From Saccoglossus kowalevskii (taxonomy: Eukaryota > Hemichordata > Enteropneusta > Harrimaniidae), in the NCBI RefSeq assembly GCF_000003605.2, contig NW_003108087.1, positions 86,230-100,656 of the forward strand: DNA of 14,427 nt, read 5' to 3'. Under the pieces are notes generated by a model. It searched no databases and had not been told where the DNA came from. It worked only from the letters and a program-made list of their open reading frames with translations. Below are positions 10,201 through 14,427 of the stretch, piece after piece (the stretch's first letter is position 1; the number at the start of each line of letters is the position of its first letter). A program made the position numbers and the translations under genes.

Positions 10201-12479
10201 TTCACAAAAAAGATATTTTGGGTGTTTTGTATGGAATGTATTTGCTCTGATTTTTGACGAGTTGAATGTAAAATATAGGGGGAAAAAGTATATTCGCTGG
10301 ATTTTATTTTCACTGAATCATCTCTTCAGCGAAAATAGGGAAAATTAATTCCAATGAAAATAAAATATTTTACAGTAAACAAAATGGCAGATATAACCCT
10401 TCTCTTGATTGGTGGATTATTATCTTGCTTTAAGCTATGTCACGTATGAAATACTGATTTATTTTATTTGAAATTCTTTAGGATAAATACTTGGGGTCCT
10501 ACCACTCACCAGAGTGCCTTTGGTGGTTACAAAATGTCTGGAATAGGACGTGAATTGTAAGTAAACATTGCGTAATACATGCTACAGTGCTTTGTTTTAT
10601 ATTGAACTATTGCCCTGTAAAATCCTATCATCCATGGTAGGACAGGCATACAATGAAACGTTATGTTCAATTCACCAGTACCCAAACCTTCAGTCTAGTT
10701 TTCTTTTATTTATTCAATATGTGCAGTATACTTAGTCAGTGTTTTGAAATTTGTAAAAATGTTGTTATCAGACACTAGGGCAGGTAACTTAAATGTTACC
10801 AGCCCTGTATTAAAGAATATTTTAAAACACTTCCGATTCTATTTCAAGTCAGCACCACAAAAAACTCAATATTTTTTAGACACACATAATGAATTATTTA
10901 AATTTTCTATTCCAGATTGTTGCACTCTGTTTCTTTTGTAAATAATATTATTTAGTAAAATTGTATTTGCACAGTTTTTATTGAGGCAGGCCGTAAGAAA
11001 AATGTTATTAGACCACTGGGCGTGCAAGTTTTAATTTGTCACCGCCCTGAACCACTCTGCTGAAATTTGAGTTAAAGCCATTATTGCGTTGTGCTTTTAA
11101 AGTGCTCGATTTTAGTGTCACTCCTACATGAATCTATACGCTTGAATCGATATCAATTTTATTTGTGTATGCTAACTGTTAGTGTTACTGCGCCCTCTAT
11201 GGCTAATATGATATGTCACTGATATGTTTTGGTTCACATAATGTTATCGTCCAAATTGCACAAAATATGATATGATATATATTTAACAATTATTGATAAC
11301 AATTTTTTTTATGTATTCAGGGGTGAATATGGTCTAGAAGAATATTCTGAAATTAAGACGGTAATTTGAATATTTAAATATCATATTTGTATACACAAGC
11401 ATGTCAGTTGTGATAATTCATAATTGCTAAATGCAACACATTCTAATGTACTTTGTTTTTATGCTCTCTTTTTGGTTTTTACTACATATACTATGTTTCA
11501 AATGCCATAATCTGACACGATCAGAACAGTACTTTATTGTCACAAATAGCTCAATGTGATTAAGGTATGAGGCAGGTAGTAGGTATGAGGCTCCAATTTT
11601 TTATTTTAATGACCCTTTATATAATATTTATTTGTAATTTAGTTTGAATATGCTGATTTTTTTATTTTTCTTGCTGTTAATCAGTTCTTAGACACTATTT
11701 TCTACATTGGATTTTAAACAGATTGAAAAAACTTTGACCATGACAATTAATTGATTTTACTAGCTTGCCTGTAAACTGGATTTTAGAAGATTTCTAAAAA
11801 CTGGTTTCTATCAATTTGTAAACATTTGTTGTTGTGCAAGGCCCTCCCCTTTGTGTATTATGCAGTTTGAACAGCAGTGTGGCTTAAATTGTATTTAAAT
11901 CTTGATCAAGACAATAATCAAGCTACTAGTTTCCCATCATTACAGGAAATTGTGCTATCATCCGTTTTTCAAAGTGACTGCTGCAAGGGATGAATTCTAA
12001 TTGTACCAAAAACTTGTTCCCAAATGTTAACCCTTGTGTATTGATGATAAAAATCCCATAGAGGGCGCTCTGTATGTGTATGTGGGAACCTTCATTATTC
12101 TCAAGACATCTGGGCATTTTCATTGCCTGGCAACCATTGCGGTGAAAACAAAGGTCGAAAACTCTCAGAAAGCAGTACTTTCCCCTGAACAGTGTAACAA
12201 AATTAGGCCTGCATGTGCAACATATATAAATTTGGTTGTTACGGATTACCCCTCATTTTAGTTTGTACTGTTTTTCCGGCTCTTCGACCGGCGTTCCACA
12301 GCAGCGCGCCCAGATCCCATAGAAATACATGTACAGTGGTGCGCGTCGTAGCAACGTGGAACGTCTTGTGACGTAGCTCCGCCCCCGAGGATAGGAGAGA
12401 AAGATATGTTACCAGCTTATTTTTTTTTTTTTGTTTTGTTTTACAGGTGACGGTCAAGCTACCACAAAAGACATGCTGA
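1136..12479 (+). CDS. Aldehyde dehydrogenase, ALDH1/ALDH2 class, 12 coding exons, lacking exon 1 (spliced locus)
   Basis: Joining twelve GT-AG bounded exons gives 478 codons and a TGA, colinear with residues 22-500 of mature ALDH2 (numbering from memory of the family). The family oxidises aldehydes to carboxylic acids with NAD(P)+ and usually forms tetramers. The Rossmann-type NAD domain comes first, with PWNFP (Asn169), KPAEQTP (Lys192) and FTGSTE (Gly245). The catalytic domain follows, with LELGGK (Glu268), GQVCCAG (Cys302) and EEIFGP (Glu399). The C-terminal oligomerisation strand ends [10 protein letters not shown]. Glu487, the site of the human ALDH2*2 change, is conserved. One residue is missing in exon 4 relative to ALDH2. 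Tunnel residues differ: Arg at 124 and 296, Gly457, Thr459. Sequence resemblance is mixed between ALDH2 ([21 protein letters not shown]) and ALDH1A (IAKEE, GPVQQI), so no symbol is given. Without exon 1, a mitochondrial or cytosolic location cannot be decided. Family call is very secure; orthology is not. Confidence 0.96.
1241..2682 (+). other. Intron 2, no gene seen
   Basis: AT-rich intron. It contains a second YY1-like word (CCGCCATTTTG, 1849-1859), an E-box CACGTG near 1810, and a moderately GC-richer stretch 1845-2150. That stretch has an antisense frame of 90 codons with no recognisable family. An A-rich low-complexity tract lies at 2384-2505. Confidence 0.7.
2384..2505. repeat. A-rich low-complexity tract
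   Basis: About 120 bp almost devoid of G and C, built of AAATA, ATAGTA and AAAATA words. It is typical of intronic simple sequence or the decayed tail of a retroelement; no element body was recognised next to it. Confidence 0.7.
2683..2823 (+). CDS. ALDH exon 3, 141 nt
   Basis: 47 codons in phase 0 at both ends, preceded by CCTTTTTTCAG and followed by GTAAGG. It encodes [14 protein letters not shown], then [16 protein letters not shown] and [10 protein letters not shown], the helical segment of the NAD domain. The match to ALDH1A1/ALDH2 is close and without gaps. Confidence 0.96.
2824..3453 (+). other. Intron 3, no gene seen
   Basis: AT-rich. The only marked feature is a CTCF-like word at 3136-3149. 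Short open frames here are AT-rich and match nothing recognisable. Confidence 0.7.
3136..3149 (+). promoter_or_regulatory. CTCF-like motif
   Basis: TCACTAGAGGGCGC differs at one base from the CTCF core form CCACTAGAGGGCGC (consensus from memory). CTCF is present in bilaterians, but a single word is weak evidence of binding. Confidence 0.35.
3454..3580 (+). CDS. ALDH exon 4, 127 nt
   Basis: The acceptor TTTTGATAG gives [11 protein letters not shown], then [13 protein letters not shown] and [18 protein letters not shown]. It starts in phase 0 and ends in phase 1 (donor ATAG|GTGAGT). Between KPY and CRYYAG there is one residue fewer than in ALDH2 (19 against 20 up to the Gly), and this stretch is the most divergent of the protein. 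It holds Arg at the position aligned to the tunnel residue Met124. The other acceptor-like AG at 3459-3460 would break the frame and lose the conserved Leu-Glu. Confidence 0.93.
3637..3831. mobile_element. Possible MITE with TACTGTAAA termini (195 bp)
   Basis: It begins TACTGTAAAACCAGT and ends AGTTTACAGTA, so the ends are inverted. ACTAATTTCACTGGG on the left pairs with the complement of CCAGTGAATCATTAATTAGT on the right, with gaps. The termini resemble the two better copies at 4023 and 10166, but the interior differs. It has no coding capacity. Confidence 0.5.
4023..4239. mobile_element. MITE-like element, copy 1 (217 bp)
   Basis: It starts TACTGTATAATACTTCATTT followed by TAGCTGGAATTAATTTT. 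It ends with the imperfect reverse complement AAAATTAATTCCAAGCG, then AAAATAAAGTATTTCACAGTA. The inverted repeats are about 35 bp. The TA at each end would fit a Tc1/mariner-type TA target. It is non-coding and shares its whole length with the copy at 10166. Confidence 0.8.
4553..4743 (+). CDS. ALDH exon 5, 191 nt, with Asn169 and Lys192
   Basis: The first two bases complete a split Asp codon, followed by 63 codons ending in phase 0 at GAG|GTTAGT. It encodes [19 protein letters not shown] and [24 protein letters not shown] carries the oxyanion-hole Asn169, and KPAEQ carries Lys192, which binds the NAD ribose. The segment after PWNFP reads FTLIFFK where ALDH2 has LLMQAWK, so tunnel residues Leu173, Met174 and Trp177 become Thr, Leu and Phe. 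As I remember vertebrate genes, this span is split by an intron near the Pro-Trp pair; here it is one exon. Confidence 0.96.
4744..5080 (+). other. Intron 5, non-repetitive 5' part
   Basis: Intron sequence before the tandem array. The frame of exon 5 stays open for a further 46 codons (to TAA near 4882), but without family similarity. A weak AGGGCGCTG word lies at 5011-5019. No gene seen. Confidence 0.6.
5328..5611. repeat. Higher-order repeat block A within minisatellite
   Basis: 284 bp (about five units, including the only AATGGAATTC variant of this half). I read it as identical to 6354-6637, exactly 18 units (1026 bp) away. It shows segmental duplication within the array. Confidence 0.85.
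6354..6637. repeat. Higher-order repeat block B within minisatellite
   Basis: Second copy of the five-unit block at 5328-5611. The flanking units differ on both sides, so the duplicated block is bounded. Confidence 0.85.
7395..7508 (+). CDS. ALDH exon 6, 114 nt, NAD-binding GSTE
   Basis: 38 codons, phase 0 at both ends, acceptor TATTTGCAG and donor GAG|GTCAGT. It encodes [20 protein letters not shown] and [12 protein letters not shown], the classic coenzyme-binding turn (Gly245). Its acceptor lies only about 40 bp after the last degenerate unit of the minisatellite in the preceding intron. Confidence 0.97.
7509..8034 (+). other. Intron 6, no gene seen
   Basis: AT-rich. The exon 6 frame stays open past the donor to 7715 by chance, but the residues after GSTE lose all family similarity, so this is intron. 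Confidence 0.8.
8035..8137 (+). CDS. ALDH exon 7, 103 nt, general base Glu268
   Basis: Acceptor TTTTCAG. It encodes [17 protein letters not shown], then [17 protein letters not shown], and ends one base into a Leu codon (T|GTGAGT). LELGGKSP is the PROSITE-type glutamate active-site motif. Gly250 is present at the second codon. Confidence 0.97.
8273..8457 (+). CDS. ALDH exon 8, 185 nt, catalytic Cys302
   Basis: Two bases complete the split Leu codon, then 61 codons end at CAG|GTATGT. It encodes [28 protein letters not shown] and EDIYDEFV, ending KTDSGPQ. The first Cys of the CC pair aligns with nucleophile Cys302. Position 301 is Val rather than Cys, and position 296 is Arg rather than Phe. 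The preceding intron is the shortest of the gene (135 bp). Confidence 0.97.
8693..8857 (+). CDS. ALDH exon 9, 165 nt, ends at Glu399
   Basis: 55 codons, phase 0 at both ends, after AATTTTTTTTAG and before GTAAAA. It encodes [20 protein letters not shown], then [17 protein letters not shown] and MRIAKEE. The last Glu aligns with Glu399, which contacts the nicotinamide ribose. Confidence 0.97.
8858..9630 (+). other. Intron 9, no gene seen
   Basis: The stretch 9060-9560 is less AT-rich than neighbouring introns and may be an old repeat copy, but no termini, tail or internal duplication was found. No coding frame of interest. Confidence 0.6.
9631..9788 (+). CDS. ALDH exon 10, 158 nt
   Basis: Acceptor TTTTTTGCAG. 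It encodes [36 protein letters not shown] and ALQAGTV, then the first two bases of a Trp codon before GTAAAT. IFGPV and [10 protein letters not shown] are near-invariant in ALDH1/2. Confidence 0.97.
10166..10377. mobile_element. MITE-like element, copy 2 (212 bp)
   Basis: Same orientation and architecture as the copy at 4023. It starts TACTGTAAAATACTTTATTT, has GTGTTTTGTATGGAAT and GCTGGATTTTATTTTCACTG inside, and ends AAAATATTTTACAGTA. Differences between the copies are scattered, suggesting old independent insertions rather than a recent duplication. It lies in intron 10. Confidence 0.82.
10482..10556 (+). CDS. ALDH exon 11, 75 nt, substrate-tunnel loop
   Basis: One base completes the Trp codon, followed by [24 protein letters not shown] and two bases of a Leu codon before [19 protein letters not shown] is the conserved C-terminal signature. 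The loop [11 protein letters not shown] replaces ALDH2 WVNCYDVFGAQ: Asp457 becomes Gly, Phe459 becomes Thr, and position 461 is His. Confidence 0.95.
10755..10807. repeat. Hairpin repeat, copy 1
   Basis: It ends in AGGGCAGGTAAC, loop TTAAAT, GTTACCAGCCCT: 12-nt arms (10777-10788 and 10795-10806) with one mismatch. The leader AAAAATGTTGTTATCAGACA is shared with copy 2. Confidence 0.65.
10998..11049. repeat. Hairpin repeat, copy 2
   Basis: AAAAATGTTATTAGACCACT, then GGGCGTGCAAG and TTGTCACCGCCCTG. It aligns with copy 1 over about 52 bp in the same orientation, with a weaker stem. Confidence 0.55.
11190..11203 (-). promoter_or_regulatory. CTCF-like word, minus strand
   Basis: On the minus strand it reads GCCATAGAGGGCGC. 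It is nearly the same 14-mer as 12055-12068 on the plus strand (CCCATAGAGGGCGC). It shares AGAGGGCGC with the CTCF core, but the 5' half of the core is degenerate. Confidence 0.25.
11321..11360 (+). CDS. ALDH exon 12, 40 nt
   Basis: After ATGTATTCAG, one base completes Leu. [13 protein letters not shown] follows, ending in phase 0 at ACG|GTAATT. It contains the Glu487 equivalent (YSEIKT). Reading on through the donor gives Val-Ile-stop, so splicing to the next exon is needed for the normal C-terminus. Confidence 0.93.
12055..12068 (+). promoter_or_regulatory. CTCF-like word, plus strand
   Basis: CCCATAGAGGGCGC, convergent partner of the minus-strand word at 11190. It is either a CTCF-like site or a fragment of a dispersed repeat. 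Confidence 0.25.
12291..12391. promoter_or_regulatory. GC-rich, CpG-containing promoter-like patch with inverted repeat
   Basis: It contains a half-CRE TGACGT (12369-12374) and a GC box CTCCGCCCCC (12377-12386). An imperfect inverted repeat pairs CGTTCCAC (12292-12299) with GTGGAACG (12356-12363), with inner GCGCGC-type arms. It stands out against AT-rich flanks. It could be an internal or antisense promoter, or part of a repeat. Confidence 0.3.
12447..12479 (+). CDS. ALDH exon 13, 33 nt, C-terminal tail and stop
   Basis: A strong T-rich acceptor ending TTTTACAG is followed by codons for [10 protein letters not shown] and TGA. ALDH2 ends VTVKVPQKNS, so this is the expected last coding exon in the correct phase. 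The strand it encodes packs at the subunit interface in the family. It was found by looking for the missing tail after exon 12. Confidence 0.93.
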   Translation: MTVKLPQKTC

Positions 12480-12930
12480 GATGCATACATGTAAGGAATA
12501 TTGAAAGCTCCTCATTGGTCACCTACAGCTATAAAGAAATGAATATATGTTGCTTAAATCGCTAAAAGTTTATCTCAATTAATTCCTACCGGTAGTTTTT
12601 TTGCTGATATTTTTCTATCTGTGTAAATTACTGGGTCAAAATAGTGTTTTTTGTTATTGAAATAGGTGGTGTACACTAACACAGGTGCATTAACACCTAG
12701 ACAGCTGGAAATGGAATCTATTTCTATTATGTCGTAACCATAAATATACATTTTTTTTTTTTTACATGGATAGTCAAAAAATACTGAATTGTTTCATAAA
12801 AGAAACAGCCATACATATCTAGGTAACGAACACACAAGAGTACAATCACTTTGTTCTGTTTTACTGTAAGCATTTTGTAATTTATGGAATTGATATACAA
12901 ATAAAATAAATGAATCATCTGTCACTTGCT
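12480..12930 (+). other. ALDH 3' untranslated region
   Basis: Sequence from the stop codon to just past the poly(A) signals. It is AT-rich with no continuing coding frame. The end is inferred from the signal position; cleavage probably falls 10-25 nt after 12910. Confidence 0.65.
12900..12910 (+). terminator. Tandem poly(A) signals
   Basis: Two overlapping AATAAA hexamers (12900-12905 and 12905-12910) are the first after the stop codon. They are followed by a GT-rich stretch with TTGCTGTGTC, as expected for a cleavage and polyadenylation site. Confidence 0.7.
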
Positions 12931-14427
12931 GTGTCATGTATTTACCTGTACTCTGAGATTCGAAGATTCTGCATACACATGCAGTTAAAACAACAGTGGC
13001 ACTTAATGTGTGAAATTATATAAACCATTAGTATTCACCCGTCAACAGAACAGGTTTGGGAATACAGTACTTCGATACCGAGATCATAGATGCATCCTGG
13101 ATGACTGTAAATACAGCAAACATTCAGCTGTGATCTACTAATAATCAAGTACGTACATACTGGTACATGGTGTTCCACTCACTTTACTGACAGGTATGTA
13201 TAATGCTTGTTATAATTTAATAAGATATTACTAGCATTGTATGCAGGGAGTGAGTGGCCTATGACATCCCATAGTGTGTGTGTGGTGTTTGCATAAATCT
13301 GAGATGGCATCATACCTTGGCATAAATAGGTGGGGTATAATGAATGAAACAATGCATAGATAATTTTAATTTATTGATGCCTCTGAGCGAGGCCTTGCTA
13401 TTAAGCAGGGTGAAAAAAAAACCTGCAAAGTTACATACTATTTCAGAGCAATCCAGTACATGTAATTTGTCAGTACCATACTTTACAAATCTCTTGGCAC
13501 CGTGGTTGAAATCATCAAATACCATATATATTTTACTGACTATTAGAAGCACATACAAACAGTGACATGTATTGTATACTGGATCATTAATGACCTGTAA
13601 CCATAGCAGCACTATCATTTATGGCAACATGATATATTTCTATTGTTTATATTTACTTTATATTATAAATATTCAATGAATTATTGTCAGATTTACTGAG
13701 AAAAAAGACCAATAGTAAAATAATACCAATTTCGCTTCTTTCACTATCTTAATAACTTAGTCTCATGGTTAAATATGGATGGTAGTAAAAATGAGAACCT
13801 TTCAGTAAAAATTCATTTTTAATTATTACCTAAATACCTACTGGTAGGGGTCACCAATCTTAATATAAAACCTCCCAAAAAAAAATAAGTTAAAGAATTA
13901 TCTCCAGTAAGTCATCTTAGCTGACAAGAAAAATAAACTTTATGATAAGATGGACCACCAAAATGCATCAATATAATAAATGAATTTGAAAACAATCTTA
14001 ACCCAAGAGCACCTACTACAGATGAAGTATTGAAAAAGTGGATAAATTTGTGTGCAAAAAAAAAGAATAAATTTCTACATTGTGTGCATCGCTTTATAGC
14101 ACAAGACAGCAATGCTTCATGGGATGCAATGACACAAGCATGCAAACTTCAAATATAATACTAGTATGAACTATGAATATGTAAATTTTTAGATTTGTCT
14201 ACAGTTTTACACATGCATAAAAAGAAACCATGTTAAAACTGCATATTTCTGTAATTAAAGGGGAGCAGAGGTGTGGCTTTTGACACTCTGTACATGAAAT
14301 TTGAGATCTATTAATGAATTCTGTCGATAAAAACAACTTGTATGTGCTGCGAAATGCCCTAAATATCGGGTATAAAACGGGCTGTGAAGCAGACGACAAA
14401 CTTCCGCCAGTCAAATACGTCATCAGT
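12931..14427. other. 3' intergenic region, no gene supported
   Basis: AT-rich DNA with short open frames on both strands, none resembling a known family and none flanked by convincing splice sites. A TATAAAA word at 14371-14377 in a slightly GC-richer tail could be a core promoter reading out of the window, but nothing downstream is available to test it. Confidence 0.55.

Larger units (their letters stand above)
10557..11320 (+). other. Intron 11, with a duplicated hairpin motif
   Basis: AT-rich intron. It contains two related hairpin-forming segments (10755-10807 and 10998-11049) and a reverse-strand AGAGGGCGC word at 11190-11203. A 65-codon frame at 10744-10941 overlaps the first hairpin and resembles nothing I recognise. 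Confidence 0.65.
11361..12446 (+). other. Intron 12
   Basis: Donor GTAATT; the in-frame TGA at 11367-11369 would end a retained transcript. The first part is AT-rich. The last 200 bp becomes GC-rich and CpG-containing (12270-12395) before a long T tract forming the acceptor of exon 13. Confidence 0.8.

Noticed and set aside
10744-10941. 65-codon frame in intron 11
   Set aside because: It overlaps a repeated hairpin segment, has no recognised domain and lies inside an intron with good borders.
11361-11369. TGA at 11367 as the normal end of the protein
   Set aside because: A GTAATT donor precedes it, and the expected C-terminal residues with a correct acceptor are found at 12447.
12931-14427. 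Short frames of 60-100 codons on both strands after the gene
   Set aside because: AT-rich composition, no family similarity and no paired splice sites; at chance level for this length.
1-14427. tRNA, rRNA, operon or prokaryotic features
   Set aside because: No tRNA B-box-like words with matching arms were noticed by eye, and all genic structure is eukaryotic. A tRNAscan or Rfam search would be the proper test.

Overview
The window is animal nuclear DNA. A gene with many short exons, GT-AG introns, a poly(A) signal, MITE-like repeats and a minisatellite sits on an AT-rich background. The style (AT-rich introns, TACATGTA-type words, small terminal-inverted-repeat elements) suggests a marine invertebrate such as a hemichordate, mollusc or lancelet. 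The species cannot be fixed from the sequence alone.

Layout: 1-1135 is the 5' region. It has no recognisable first coding exon, but does hold a YY1-like AAGATGGCGGC box at 606-616. From 1136 to 12479 on the + strand lie twelve coding exons of one NAD(P)+-dependent aldehyde dehydrogenase of the ALDH1/ALDH2 class. Only the N-terminal exon is missing. The exons at 1136, 2683, 3454, 4553, 7395, 8035, 8273, 8693, 9631, 10482, 11321 and 12447 join in frame to 478 codons plus a TGA, with every junction phase consistent. The last exon is only 33 nt long. It lies 1.1 kb beyond the previous one, and intron 12 carries an in-frame stop just after its donor, so a simple ORF reading would end the protein early. 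Poly(A) signals are at 12900-12910. From about 12930 to the end no gene could be supported.

The fifth annotated intron (4744-7394) is filled by a minisatellite of about 40 units of 57 bp (5081-7355). Because 57 is divisible by three and the units lack stops, long reading frames run through it on both strands; these are artefacts. The array has an internal 284-bp segment repeated exactly 1026 bp (18 units) downstream. Each unit carries a CCCAGAAT-type word resembling the core of ZNF143/Staf sites.

Three short elements with inverted termini beginning TACTGT occur in introns (3637-3831, 4023-4239, 10166-10377). The last two are clearly one family.

The enzyme keeps all catalytic residues (equivalents of ALDH2 Cys302, Glu268, Asn169, Lys192, Glu399), but its substrate tunnel is remodelled. 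Arginines sit at the positions aligned to Met124 and Phe296, and Gly/Thr at 457/459. A substrate preference different from acetaldehyde or retinal is therefore plausible. No multi-gene system was seen; the interesting points are the altered tunnel, the intronic array and the intronic repeats.
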